A stretch of 64,000 nucleotides of DNA from Albidovulum litorale (GCF_025751495.1 NZ_JAOWKZ010000001.1:62001-126000), one strand, 5' to 3'; shown: positions 8,329 to 17,132, numbered from the stretch's first letter. A program made the numbers and translations. The notes: generated by a model from the letters alone, not told the origin.

Positions 8329-9888
8329 TCACTCCATTTCGATCGTGCCGGGCGGCTTCGAGGTGACGTCGTACATGACCCGGTTCACCCCCTGCACCTC
8401 ATTGATGATCCGTGTTGCGGTTTCGCCGAGGAAGTCATGGGTGAAGGGGTAATAGTCGGCGGTCATGCCGTCGACGCTGGTCACGGCCCGCAGCGACAGA
8501 GCATAGTCATAGGTGCGCCCGTCGCCCATCACGCCCACGGTCTTCAGAGGCAGGATCGCGGCGAAGGCCTGCCAGATCTCGTCATAAAGCCCATGCTTGC
8601 GGATCTGGTCGATATAGACCGCATCGGCCTGCCGCAGAATGTCGAGCTTTTCCTTGGTGATCTCGCCCGGGCAGCGGATCGCGAGGCCGGGGCCGGGGAA
8701 GGGATGGCGGCCGATGAACTTGTCGGGCAGGCCAAGCTCGCGGCCCAATGCGCGGACCTCATCCTTGAAGAGTTCACGCAGTGGCTCAACGAGCTTTAGC
8801 CCCATCTTTTCGGGCAGACCGCCGACATTGTGGTGCGACTTGATTGTGACCGATGGCCCGCCCGAGAAGCTGACACTTTCTATCACGTCCGGATAAAGAG
8901 TGCCCTGCGCCAGGAACTCTGCGCCTTCGATCTTGCCCGCCTCGCGCTGGAAAACGTCGATGAAGAGCTTGCCAATGGTCTTGCGTTTGACCTCGGGGTC
9001 GCTGACCCCTTCGAGCGCGCCGAGGAAGAGGTCGGCCTCATCGGCGTGAACCAGCGGAATATTGTAGTTGTCTCGGAACATGGTCACGACTTCTTCGGCC
9101 TCGTTGAGGCGCAGAAGCCCATGATCGACGAAGACGCATGTGAGCTGGTCACCGATGGCTTCATGGATGAGGATCGCGGCGACGGATGAATCGACCCCGC
9201 CCGAAAGGCCGCAGATCACACGCTTGTCACCAACCTGTGCGCGGATCTTTTCAATTGCGTCGTCCTTGTAGGAGGCCATCGTCCAGTCGCCGGTGAAGCC
9301 CGCGAGCCGCACGAAGTTTTCGTAAAGCTTCGCGCCCTTGGGCGTGTGGTGAACTTCGGGATGGAACTGCACGGCGTAGAAATTGCGCGACACATCGGCA
9401 GTAATGGCGAAGGGCGCGTTCGGCGAGGTGCCGTAGACCTCAAAGCCCGGCGCGATCTTCGATACATGATCGCCATGGCTCATCCAGACCTGCTCGCGGC
9501 CCTCATCGAACCAGCCGTTGAGCAGCGGCAGCTTCGCGTCCTTCGGGGTCACATAGGCGCGGCCAAACTCGGCAGTGCCGTGGCCGCGTTCCACCTTGCC
9601 GCCAAGGCAGTGCATCATCACCTGCTGGCCGTAACATATGCCGAGGATCGGAACGCCGAGATCAAAGACACCTTCGGGCGGCATCGGCGCGCCCTCGGCG
9701 AAGACCGAGGAAGGGCCACCGGAGAAGATCACGGCCTTCGGGCCGAAATCCTTCAGAAAGGCCTCATCCACCCGGTTATAGGGATGAATCTCGCAATAGA
9801 CGTTCAACTCGCGAAGTCGCCGCGCGATGAGCTGCGTGACCTGAGAGCCGAAGTCGATGATCAGAAGACGTTGATGCGCATGTGTCAT
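8329..9888 (-). CDS. guaA: GMP synthase (glutamine-hydrolysing) GuaA
   Basis: 519 aa, full length. It aminates XMP to GMP using glutamine and ATP. The class I glutamine amidotransferase domain (about 7-195) has the nucleophile C85 (GICYGQQ), H176 and E178 (QFHPEV). The PP-loop ATP pyrophosphatase domain has SGGVDSS at 229-235. The C-terminal GMPS dimerisation domain ends with [10 protein letters not shown], the canonical terminus. It is transcribed leftward, 92 bp beyond the ocd gene, with a dispersed hairpin element in between. Confidence 0.97.
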   Translation of the reverse strand: MTHAHQRLLIIDFGSQVTQLIARRLRELNVYCEIHPYNRVDEAFLKDFGPKAVIFSGGPSSVFAEGAPMPPEGVFDLGVPILGICYGQQVMMHCLGGKVERGHGTAEFGRAYVTPKDAKLPLLNGWFDEGREQVWMSHGDHVSKIAPGFEVYGTSPNAPFAITADVSRNFYAVQFHPEVHHTPKGAKLYENFVRLAGFTGDWTMASYKDDAIEKIRAQVGDKRVICGLSGGVDSSVAAILIHEAIGDQLTCVFVDHGLLRLNEAEEVVTMFRDNYNIPLVHADEADLFLGALEGVSDPEVKRKTIGKLFIDVFQREAGKIEGAEFLAQGTLYPDVIESVSFSGGPSVTIKSHHNVGGLPEKMGLKLVEPLRELFKDEVRALGRELGLPDKFIGRHPFPGPGLAIRCPGEITKEKLDILRQADAVYIDQIRKHGLYDEIWQAFAAILPLKTVGVMGDGRTYDYALSLRAVTSVDGMTADYYPFTHDFLGETATRIINEVQGVNRVMYDVTSKPPGTIEME

Positions 9889-9933
9889 GGCCGGGAATTA
9901 TCGCCAGTTCTTGCAGGGCGCAAGGGCAGGAGC

Positions 9934-9975
9934 GGGGGCCAGCCCCCCACCACCAGAGTATTTTTCGACAGAAAA
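9934..9975 (+). repeat. Dispersed hairpin-GAGTATTT element, copy A
   Basis: A GC hairpin (GGGGG / CCCCC, 9934-9947) is followed by ACCACCAGAGTATTTTTCG and ACAGAAAA. The same architecture recurs at 52751-52800 and, on the other strand, at 56614-56657. It sits between guaA and ocd. See the separate finding on this family. Confidence 0.6.
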
Positions 9976-9980
9976 TGAAA

Positions 9981-11024
9981 TCACGCTGCTTTTGCCTGCG
10001 CGCGGAGCAGCATGCCGTAAAGATCGCGTGGATCGTCGGGATCAGCGATCATGTCCAGCGGTTCGCTGTAGGGCAGGGTCTCCAACTGGTCGTGGATGTA
10101 GCGCAGGGCCGAGAAATCCTCGATTGCGAAGCCGACTGAATCGAAGAGCGTGATCTGGCGCGGGTCACTGCGCCCCGTGGCGGCGCCGGTCATAACCTGC
10201 CAGAGTTCTGTGACCGGATGGTCGGGGTCCAGTTGCTGGATCTCGCCTTCGATCCTCGTCTGGGGCGGGTATTCTACGAAGATCTGCGATCGCAGCAGGA
10301 TGTCCTTGTGCAGTTCGGTCTTGCCAGGGCAGTCGCCGCCGACCGCGTTGATATGGACGCCGCTGCCGACCATGTTGTCGGTCAGGATCGTCGCGAGCTG
10401 CTTGTCGGCGGTGCAGGTGGTGATGATGCCCGCGCCCTCCATCGCCTCTTCCGCGCTTTTGCAGGACGTGACCTGAAGGCCGGAGCCAGCAAGGTTGCGG
10501 CTGCATTTGGCGGTGGCGGTAGGGTCGAGGTCGTAGAGCCGTACGTGGCTGACACCACAGATCGCCTTGAAGGCCAGGGCCTGAAATTCAGCCTGCGCGC
10601 CGTTGCCGATCATCGCCATCGTGGTTGCGCCCTTCGGCGCGAGATGCTTGGCCGCGAGCGCCGACATGGCGGCGGTGCGGAGCGCCGTCAGGATCGTCAT
10701 CTCGGTCAGGAGGATCGGGTAACCGGTATCCACTTCGGCCAGAAGGCCGAAGGCGGTGACGGTCTGCAACCCTTCCTTGGTGTTCTTCGGATGGCCGTTC
10801 ACGTATTTGAACCCATACATCTCACCATCCGAGGTGGGCATGAGTTCGATCACGCCGACGTCGGAATGTGAGGCCACGCGCGGGGTCTTGTCGAAGCTCT
10901 CCCAGCGTTTGAAATCGGCCTCGATATAGGCGGCGATCTCGGTCATCACGCGTTCGGGGCCTAGATGAAGAACCAGCTTCATCATGTTATCGACGCTGAC
11001 AAAAGGAACGATATTGAGGGACAT
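9981..11024 (-). CDS. Ornithine cyclodeaminase
   Basis: 347 aa, OCD/mu-crystallin family. It converts L-ornithine to L-proline and ammonia with bound NAD+. The N-terminal part carries the substrate-binding RVASHSDVGVIELMPTSDGEMYGFKYVNGHP region, and the Rossmann domain begins MAMIGNGAQAEFQALAF (about residues 136-152). The start codon overlaps the arginase stop by one base (TGATG), so translation is coupled. Together the two genes run arginine to ornithine to proline. A divergent Lrp-type regulator lies upstream of the pair and is the likely controller. Confidence 0.93.
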   Translation of the reverse strand: MSLNIVPFVSVDNMMKLVLHLGPERVMTEIAAYIEADFKRWESFDKTPRVASHSDVGVIELMPTSDGEMYGFKYVNGHPKNTKEGLQTVTAFGLLAEVDTGYPILLTEMTILTALRTAAMSALAAKHLAPKGATTMAMIGNGAQAEFQALAFKAICGVSHVRLYDLDPTATAKCSRNLAGSGLQVTSCKSAEEAMEGAGIITTCTADKQLATILTDNMVGSGVHINAVGGDCPGKTELHKDILLRSQIFVEYPPQTRIEGEIQQLDPDHPVTELWQVMTGAATGRSDPRQITLFDSVGFAIEDFSALRYIHDQLETLPYSEPLDMIADPDDPRDLYGMLLRAQAKAA

Positions 11025-11950
11025 TATCCGAAACTCCGTGTCGGGCGGTCGAAGACCTTGCGGCCCATGAGGGAGCCGACAAGCTCCACCATCAGTTTCG
11101 CAGTCCGCCCGCGTTCATCGAGGAAGGGGTTAAGCTCGACCAGGTCGAGCGAGGTGACAAGCCCGCTTTCGTGCAGATGCTCCATCACCAGATGCGCCTC
11201 ACGGAAGGTGGTGCCGCCCGGAACGGTGGTGCCGACGGCTGGTGCGATATCGGGGTCGAGGAAATCGACATCGAGCGAGACATGCAGCAGGCCGTTTTCG
11301 GCGCGCACCTTGTCAAGAAATTCGCGCAGGGGGGCAACGATGCCGCGTTCATCCAGCACGCGCATGTCGCAGACGGTCATGTCGGTTTCCAGAAGCCCGG
11401 CATGTTCGGCCCGGTCAACCGAGCGGATGCCGTAAAGGCAGATTCGTTCAGCCGGGACCGGGGCCGGGAAGGGGGGGAAGGCGTCGAACCCCTCACGCCC
11501 CGCGATATAGGCCACTGGCGTGCCGTGAAGGTTGCCGGATTGTGTTGTCAGCGGCGTGTGATAGTCGCTGTGCGCATCCAGCCAGAGGACGAACAGCGGC
11601 CGTCTGGCCTTCGCGGCATAGGCGGCGGCACCAGCGACAGAACCAAGCGACAGCGAATGATCGCCACCAAGGAAGATCGGCAGTCCTTCGGACATCGCGG
11701 CCTCGGCTGCTTGCGCGAGCGCCGAGGTCCAGCCGATTGTCTCGGCCAGATGATGAACTGCCGGGTTCTTGCACGTTACCGGCGAAAGGGCGGGCAACGC
11801 GACATCGCCGCGGTCAATCACCGGATGGCCAAGCTCTTCGAGGCTGCGGGCGAGCCCCGCCACACGGTATGCGGCAGGCCCCATCAGGCAGCCTTCGCGC
11901 TTCTGGCCGGTATCGATCGGAGCGCCGATCAGGATGCAGGTCGATTTCAT
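11024..11950 (-). CDS. rocF: Arginase
   Basis: 308 aa, ureohydrolase family. It hydrolyses arginine to ornithine and urea with a dinuclear Mn centre. All metal ligands are visible: H98 (GGDHS), D125, H127 and D129 (LDAHSD), D227 and D229 (SLDVDFLDP). The N-terminus ILIGAPIDTGQKREGCLMGPAAYR and C-terminal DLVELNPFLDERGRTAKL are typical of true arginases rather than agmatinases. It is the first gene of a two-gene operon with ornithine cyclodeaminase and is divergent from the Lrp-type regulator, with 73 bp between start codons. Confidence 0.94.
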   Translation of the reverse strand: MKSTCILIGAPIDTGQKREGCLMGPAAYRVAGLARSLEELGHPVIDRGDVALPALSPVTCKNPAVHHLAETIGWTSALAQAAEAAMSEGLPIFLGGDHSLSLGSVAGAAAYAAKARRPLFVLWLDAHSDYHTPLTTQSGNLHGTPVAYIAGREGFDAFPPFPAPVPAERICLYGIRSVDRAEHAGLLETDMTVCDMRVLDERGIVAPLREFLDKVRAENGLLHVSLDVDFLDPDIAPAVGTTVPGGTTFREAHLVMEHLHESGLVTSLDLVELNPFLDERGRTAKLMVELVGSLMGRKVFDRPTRSFG

Positions 11951-12023
11951 GAGGTTGGTCCATTCGTCAGGAATCGGTTATCCGACAGTTTTCTGCCAGA
12001 TTGCGTCAGTGAAAAGAGATGTT

Positions 12024-12506
12024 ATGATCGTGATGCACAGACCTTTGAACAAAGTGATAACCTCATTGAACGATCTGGACGAAACCGATCAGGCCCTGAT
12101 TGCCGCCCTCCGGCGCGACGGAAGGGCATCTCTCTCGGACCTTGCTGCGCAACTTGGCTTGGCGCGGGGAACCGTGACCACACGGATGGAACGACTGCAG
12201 CGTCGCGGTGAAATTCAAGGATTCACCGTCGTCACCCGTGGCGACGTCAGCGCGATGCCGGTGCGGGGCCTGATGATGATCTCCATCGAGGGTAGGGGGA
12301 CCGAAAGGATCACCGCCCGGTTGGTTGGCTTACCCGAGGTGACGGCCGTGCATTCGACGAACGGGCGCTGGGATCTGATCGCCGAGATCGGCACCCGGAC
12401 GTTGGAAGAACTCGACGCCGTATTGGCCAAGGTGCGCAATTATGACGGTGTCACGGGCAGCGAGACGAGCCTGCTGCTGACGACCAGACGGGCGGGGCGG
12501 AGGTAA
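12024..12506 (+). CDS. Lrp/AsnC-family transcriptional regulator
   Basis: 160 aa. The N-terminal winged HTH starts at LNDLDETDQALIAALRRDGRAS and includes LSDLAAQLGLARGTVTTRMERLQ. The C-terminal RAM (ligand-binding, oligomerising) domain contains VHSTNGRWDLIAEI. I use the ATG at 12024; a second ATG three codons later is equally possible. The gene is divergent from the arginase/ornithine cyclodeaminase operon with only 73 bp between starts. That arrangement suggests it senses arginine or ornithine and controls that operon. The ligand is inferred. Confidence 0.9.
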   Translation: MIVMHRPLNKVITSLNDLDETDQALIAALRRDGRASLSDLAAQLGLARGTVTTRMERLQRRGEIQGFTVVTRGDVSAMPVRGLMMISIEGRGTERITARLVGLPEVTAVHSTNGRWDLIAEIGTRTLEELDAVLAKVRNYDGVTGSETSLLLTTRRAGRR

Positions 12507-12512
12507 GGGGCA

Positions 12513-12556
12513 CCGGATTTCGTCACGAAATCCGGGACGATTTTTCTAAAAATCGT
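12513..12556. terminator. Double hairpin between converging genes
   Basis: Two perfect stems lie back to back. CCGGATTTCG / CGAAATCCGG (12513-12522 and 12526-12535, 3-nt loop) is followed by ACGATTTTT / AAAAATCGT (12537-12545 and 12548-12556). The Lrp-type gene ends at 12506 and the dsbB-like gene ends at 12546, so this can stop transcription from both sides. The second stem overlaps the last codons (Asn-Asp-Phe-stop) of the dsbB-like gene. Confidence 0.7.
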
Positions 12557-13010
12557 TCGCCCTGCGGGCGGCCGCGATCCAGATCGCAGCGAGTGCGAAG
12601 GAAAGGATCGCATTCCACGTCGCCATCGACAGTCCGGCAAAGGCCCAGGCAATCTCGTCGCAGCGGATAAGCGGGGCCTCCATGATCTGGTTTAGCAGAT
12701 CTTCGGCCGATCCGGACAGATCACCGCCTGACGTGCAGGTCGTGGGACCTTCCCACCAGCCTTGCTCGACACCGGTGTGATAGATACCGATCACTCCCGT
12801 CAGCGTGGCCGCCGCGGCCCCCGCAAACGGCAGCCATCGCCATCCGGAAAAGAGCGCGATACCGCCGATAACAACTGCGGCGCCGTGCGGCCAACGCTGC
12901 CACAAGCAGAGCTTGCAAGGCGCATAACCCAGCCACTGAAAGAAAAACGCTCCCAGCAGGAGGGCGGCGGAGCCAGCGGCGGCTAAGAGGCAAAGTCGGG
13001 TCCGGGTCAC
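12546..13010 (-). CDS. DsbB-family disulfide bond formation protein
   Basis: 154 aa, four membrane helices. It has the two cysteine pairs of DsbB: C32-x-x-C35 (APCKLCLWQRWPH, the quinone-proximal pair) and C92/C117 (TTCTSGG and LIRCDE) in the second periplasmic loop. It should reoxidise a periplasmic DsbA-type oxidase and pass electrons to quinone. The start lies just after the stop of the upstream DedA-like gene (overlap of 4 bp, 13007-13010). Its last three sense codons are part of a terminator-like hairpin. Confidence 0.9.
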   Translation of the reverse strand: MTRTRLCLLAAAGSAALLLGAFFFQWLGYAPCKLCLWQRWPHGAAVVIGGIALFSGWRWLPFAGAAAATLTGVIGIYHTGVEQGWWEGPTTCTSGGDLSGSAEDLLNQIMEAPLIRCDEIAWAFAGLSMATWNAILSFALAAIWIAAARRANDF

Positions 13011-13585
13011 AGGTATTTCACCAAAGCAAAGCCGCCGATCAGCAGCACCATGAACAACGTGAACATAAGGCCAAGGCGCCGTTCGATGAAATCACGGATC
13101 GGTGCGCCGAATTTCCACAAAAGCGCCGCGACGATGAAGAACCGAAACCCGCGGGCGACGATGGCCGAGATGACGAAAACCGGCAGCGACAATCCGGTCC
13201 AGCCGGAAACGATGGTGATGACCTTGAAGGGGAAGGGCGTGATGCCCGCGATCAGCACTGCCCAGGCACCGTAGTGGTTAAACCTTTCGGCGAAGACGGC
13301 GGCGGCGTCCGTCTTGCCATAGAACTCAAGGATCGGTTGCCCCACGGCATCCCACAGGACCGCGCCAATGAAATAGCCGAACAACCCGCCAAGAACCGAT
13401 GTCACAAGTGCAACGGTTGCGATCAGCCAGGCCCGCGACGGGCGCGCAATGATCATCGGGATCATCAGGACATCGGGCGGAATCGGAAAGAACGAGCTTT
13501 CAACGAAAGACACCGCGCCAAGCGCCCAAAGCGACCTCGGATGATCCGCCAGGCGGATCGTCCAGTCATACAAAGCTCGGATCAT
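13007..13585 (-). CDS. DedA/YqaA-family membrane protein
   Basis: 192 aa from the internal ATG at 13585; 19 further in-frame codons upstream are Arg/Cys-rich and unlikely to be used. The sequence fits the SNARE-associated/VTT (YqaA-like DedA) family: FVESSFFPIPPDVLMIPMIIARP, then GYFIGAVLWDAVGQPILEFYG and GITPFPFKVITIVSG. DedA-type proteins act as lipid scramblases or flippases in the inner membrane. A GGCAGG lies before the start. It is coupled by 4-bp overlap to the dsbB-like gene. Confidence 0.85.
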   Translation of the reverse strand: MIRALYDWTIRLADHPRSLWALGAVSFVESSFFPIPPDVLMIPMIIARPSRAWLIATVALVTSVLGGLFGYFIGAVLWDAVGQPILEFYGKTDAAAVFAERFNHYGAWAVLIAGITPFPFKVITIVSGWTGLSLPVFVISAIVARGFRFFIVAALLWKFGAPIRDFIERRLGLMFTLFMVLLIGGFALVKYL

Positions 13586-13722
13586 TCTGCCTGCCCTGAA
13601 ACTGCCTGCGCACCTTAGGCCATGGCAACGACGCGCCGTCAAGCAAGACGCATGCTTTCGGAACCGTTGGCCGCACGCTATCGTTGCGCATCAGCAGTAT
13701 CGTTTCCTGCGGGGTATTGACG

Positions 13723-14568
13723 ATGAAATGGCGTGGACGGCGCGGCAGCAGCAATATCGAAGACCGGCGGCGAATGAGTGGGGGGCGCGCGGCAGGCGGA
13801 CTCGGCCTCGGCGGTCTTATCGCTGTTCTGGCCATCGGCTATTTCCTCGGTATCGACGTGACGCCGCTTCTGAACGATCCCGGCACCTCTGGGGCAGGCG
13901 GCGGCGAGATCACCGAGGCGGATCGTCAGGCCGGTGAATTCGTCTCGGTCACATTGGCCGATACCGAAGAGATCTGGGCCGACATCTTTCGTCAGGAACT
14001 GGGTCAGCGGTATGAACCAGCGACGCTCGTGCTTTTCAAAGGGGCGACGCGATCGCCGTGCGGCGGTGCGTCCGGCGCAACGGGGCCGTTCTATTGCCCG
14101 ATCGACAAGAAGGCTTACCTCGACACTGATTTCTTCGTCACGCTTGGTCGCAAGCTTGGGGCAAAGGGTGACTTTGCCGCGGCCTATGTTGTCGCCCATG
14201 AAATCGCACATCACGTTCAGGACGAGCTTGGAATTCTCGGCGAAGCCAACAAGATCCGTCAGCAGGCAAGCCAGGCACAGTCAAACGCGATCTCGGTCAG
14301 GATTGAGCTTCAGGCCGATTGCTTCTCGGGTGTCTGGGCCCGTCACGCCGGCGCCCGTTTCGGCAGTATCGAAAAAGGCGACATCGCCGAGGCGATGAAT
14401 GCCGCCAAGCAAATCGGCGACGATACGCTGCAGCGCAATGCCGGGCAGCGGCCGATGCCCCATACCTTTACCCATGGCACATCGGAGCAGCGTCAGCGCT
14501 GGTTCGCCACGGGTTACAAGTCGGGTAACATCGATGCCTGTGACACGTTCTCCACCGACCGGCTTTGA
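13723..14568 (+). CDS. YpfJ-type neutral zinc metallopeptidase
   Basis: 281 aa from the ATG at 13723, chosen because the MKWRGRRGSSNIEDRR start matches the usual MRWxGRRxSxNVEDRR of this family; upstream in-frame codons do not. One membrane helix (about residues 27-46) anchors the protein. The catalytic site is H159-E160-x-x-H163 (VVAHEIAHHVQ), with the later ELQADCFSGVWA segment supplying the third ligand. The substrate is unknown in this family. It ends 55 bp before the tRNA-Leu gene. Confidence 0.9.
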   Translation: MKWRGRRGSSNIEDRRRMSGGRAAGGLGLGGLIAVLAIGYFLGIDVTPLLNDPGTSGAGGGEITEADRQAGEFVSVTLADTEEIWADIFRQELGQRYEPATLVLFKGATRSPCGGASGATGPFYCPIDKKAYLDTDFFVTLGRKLGAKGDFAAAYVVAHEIAHHVQDELGILGEANKIRQQASQAQSNAISVRIELQADCFSGVWARHAGARFGSIEKGDIAEAMNAAKQIGDDTLQRNAGQRPMPHTFTHGTSEQRQRWFATGYKSGNIDACDTFSTDRL

Positions 14569-14623
14569 AACTGCTCAAAGCGCTTGTCAGACGCGCATAG
14601 GCAGGCTAGACCGCGCCGTGCGT

Positions 14624-14707
14624 GCCCGAGTGGCGGAATGGTAGACGCAGCGGATTCAAAATCCGCCGCCGCAAGGCGTGCGAGTTCGAGTCTCGCCTCG
14701 GGCACCA
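14624..14707 (+). tRNA. tRNA-Leu (anticodon CAA)
   Basis: The acceptor stem pairs GCCCGAG (14624-14630) with CTCGGGC (14697-14703); discriminator A and an encoded CCA follow. The anticodon stem encloses loop TTCAAAA, giving anticodon CAA for UUG. A long variable arm (CGCC-GCAA-GGCG) marks it as class II, and the T arm GCGAG-TTCGAGT-CTCGC is standard. Length 84 nt. Confidence 0.97.
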
Positions 14708-15591
14708 TCCTTACCTGAATTCGAATCGTGACAGGGAGAGTGTGATCGCACGCTTTCCGAAGATAGCGACAATCGCCTCGAAAATGCGGCTATTGGTGGC
14801 TGCACCGAACGAGACAGTCTGCGCCGCGTTTTTGCCGTAATTGTGAAATTTCACCGCACGAGCTTTCCGCCATTGTTTCGTGTTCAAGTACAGTCGCATG
14901 GCAACCGCAGGCACGATACGCGGCAAATGTTTTCCGATGTGAAGTATAGTTTGCAATAATTTCAATTAATTAAATCTTTTTCCGTTACTTCATCGCTCGT
15001 TTCCCCTGTAGATACAATCCAAACCAGTGCCGTCTTCGCGGCTCTCATTCGATGAGGATGTTTACCTGAAGCTGTCAGTCGGCTTTGCCTCATTTTTGAC
15101 ATTTATCCTTTCGCCAACGAGCCCCGGGTTCTACTCTTTTTACACGTCGGGGGCGTGATGGTGGTGGCAAAGCAGAAACCGTCCGTCGGCCGTGTTTGGG
15201 GGAACACGACTGGCGGTCGGTACTGCGGCAAAGCTCTGGCAGCGTGCCGGACAGGCCTTCCTCCGAAATGGCGATGATCTCGCTGATGACTGGAGGCGTA
15301 CGAGTATCAGGATGGAATATGTGGTGGTGGTGATGAGTGACCCGGCATTGATTGTAATGATTTGTTTCAGTTTGCTGTTCTTCCTCGCAGGCATGTCCGT
15401 TGATCGAATGAGATTTCGGGCTGCCTGCATTTCAAACACCCGTCGGCCGGCTTGCGGAAACGCGCAGAAGGTCACGTCGCGTTTCTAGGGGCTGCTCGGG
15501 CAGGGGCGGCGTCTCCGGCGCCGCCCTGACGACAATCATAACGAGTCCAAGAGACCCTTCATCGGGTGAAGAAAGAGTAAAAGAGTTAAGA
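14708..15591. other. Gene-poor, relatively AT-rich stretch after tRNA-Leu
   Basis: About 880 bp separate tRNA-Leu from the first Hint gene. Base composition drops, with runs such as AATTAATTAAATC near 14965. I see no recognisable gene. A possible 59-codon frame from 15312 would encode one hydrophobic helix, but it has no convincing start signal. The promoter of the first Hint gene should be in the last 100 bp. Confidence 0.6.
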
Positions 15592-16173
15592 ATGCCAAGT
15601 TTTACGCCCGGCACCTTCATTGCCACACCAACAGGCGAACGCGCAATCGAAGAGCTGCGTCCCGGCGACCGAGTCATTACTCGCGACCGTGGGGTGCAGG
15701 AAGTTCAATGGGTAGGTCGACGCCGGTTCGATCACAACGAACTTGCGTCGGCTGGGCATCTCGGGCCGATTCTGATTGAAAAGGGAAGTCTTGGCAAAGG
15801 GTTGCCCGAACGCGATGTCATTGTCAGCCCCAATCAGCGGTTGCTGGTGCCCGGCGACCGAACGGTTCTGAGGCTTGAAGCGCATGAAGCGCTGGTCGCC
15901 GCCAAGCACCTTATCAATAACCGAACGATCCGGAACGTCTCGTCCCTCGGTGGGGCCTATATCCACGCCATGTGTGACCGGGGCACGATGCTGATGGCGA
16001 ATGGCTGCTGGATGGAAAGTTTCCAGCCGACCGACAACAATCCAAACGGCCTTGGCAACGCGCAGCGCAACGAGATACTGGAGATATTCCCGGAACTCGC
16101 CGCCAAGCTGACCCGCCGTCCGGGCACGTTTCCCAGCCAAACGCCGCGTCGCAGCAGCCGCTTTCTGAACTGA
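15592..16173 (+). CDS. Stand-alone Hint-domain protein 1 (catalytic positions substituted)
   Basis: 193 aa. Residues ~3-144 form a Hint_2 (hedgehog/intein-like) domain: FTPGTFIATPTGERAIEELRPGDRVITRD opens it, QEVQWVGRRRF follows, and it closes with ANGCWMESF. Hint proteins self-process through an N-terminal Cys/Ser and a Thr-x3-His block. Here the first position is Ser (MPSFTPGT), the Thr is Ile and the His is Gln (VIVSPNQRLL), whereas the next gene keeps Cys, Thr and His. The tail has EILEIFPEL, shared with the neighbour. There is no upstream domain, so nothing obvious to cleave. Function unknown; possibly a non-processing partner of the second protein. Confidence 0.85.
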   Translation: MPSFTPGTFIATPTGERAIEELRPGDRVITRDRGVQEVQWVGRRRFDHNELASAGHLGPILIEKGSLGKGLPERDVIVSPNQRLLVPGDRTVLRLEAHEALVAAKHLINNRTIRNVSSLGGAYIHAMCDRGTMLMANGCWMESFQPTDNNPNGLGNAQRNEILEIFPELAAKLTRRPGTFPSQTPRRSSRFLN

Positions 16174-16538
16174 TCCGGCGTAGAGACGCCCCTCGCGCAC
16201 AGCAAAACCCCGCTATTGCGGAGCAAATTCATAAAACGCCGGTCCGGCTCATCTTTAACGGCGTATTTTATGTGTTTGCCCTCATTATTGATTCCACAGG
16301 CGAGCAGTCGTTTCCGCCTCCTATTTTCTCATGCAGCGGTGTGAAAAAGCCCCGCCGACGCCGCAATCGCGTCCAAATTGATCCCTAAGAGATCGACCAA
16401 CGGCGGGGTGCCGTTGAACTGTTGAGTCAGAGATACTGGTTACGCCACTAGCGGCTTTGCTCACGACAGAACGACGGAACCAGCGCAACTGGGGATGTTT
16501 GTGGAAAAACGATTGTGAGCTCGGTACGAAAAGCACCT
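16174..16538. other. Spacer between the two Hint genes
   Basis: About 365 bp with no gene. It contains an imperfect hairpin, ATAAAACGCCG (16231) facing CGGCG-TATTTTAT (16259-16271), which could end the first Hint transcript. A promoter for the second Hint gene is likely but I cannot place it. Confidence 0.45.
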
Positions 16539-17129
16539 ATGACACCCTGCTTTACCGGCGCGACCGAAATCGCGACTGACCGGGGCCCCGTCGCAATTGA
16601 GCAGCTTCGGGTCGGAGACCGGGTTCTGACGCGAGACAACGGCTATCAGCCGATACGCTGGATCGGCGCGCGCCGGTTCGATGTGGCGGACCTTGCCGAG
16701 TTCCCCGAGCTTCGTCCCATACGCATTTCTGCAAATGCCGTAGCTCCCGGCGTTCCCCGGCGCGACCTAACGGTCAGCCCGCAGCATCGGCTGCTTCTTA
16801 CCGGCGCCGATGCTTTGGAACTTGGCGGCGAAACCGAGATTCTTGCCGCCGCCATTGATTTGATGTCGGTTCTGACGGCCGCTCAAGCCGATGTGGACGG
16901 CGTGACTTACTATCACATCATGTTCGATGCGCATGAAATCGTCTGGGCCAACGGATGCTGGTCTGAAAGCTTCCTACCCGAGGCTGCGGCATTGGAGGGG
17001 TTGCATTCAACTCAGCGTGAGGAAATCCTGAAGATATTCCCGGAACTGGACACCGATGCCGGCCAGCTTGCCTATCCGGCGGCGCGTATTGGGATTTCTG
17101 TTCGACCGCAGCTTACACTTGTTGCCTGA
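16539..17129 (+). CDS. Stand-alone Hint-domain protein 2 (catalytic residues intact)
   Basis: 196 aa from the ATG at 16539, chosen because it aligns with the start of the upstream paralogue; a GTG at 16515 would add 8 residues. The Hint_2 domain (about residues 4-150) begins TPCFTGATEIATDRG with Cys at the catalytic first position, keeps the T-x3-H block (DLTVSPQHRLLL) and closes with ANGCWSESFLP. The tail carries EILKIFPEL, as in protein 1. Only three residues precede the Cys, so any N-extein would be tiny. It ends 3 bp before the convergent MobA-like gene. Such proteins are common in Rhodobacteraceae but their role is unsettled. Confidence 0.87.
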   Translation: MTPCFTGATEIATDRGPVAIEQLRVGDRVLTRDNGYQPIRWIGARRFDVADLAEFPELRPIRISANAVAPGVPRRDLTVSPQHRLLLTGADALELGGETEILAAAIDLMSVLTAAQADVDGVTYYHIMFDAHEIVWANGCWSESFLPEAAALEGLHSTQREEILKIFPELDTDAGQLAYPAARIGISVRPQLTLVA

Positions 17130-17132
17130 TCG

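Noticed and set aside
14711-14965. Open frame of 84 codons after tRNA-Leu
   Set aside because: It needs a TTG start, has no ribosome-binding site and resembles no protein; the region is AT-rich spacer.
15312-15488. Possible 59-residue membrane peptide upstream of the Hint genes
   Set aside because: One hydrophobic helix is visible but the start signals are poor and the C-terminal half looks random; not supported enough to list as a gene.
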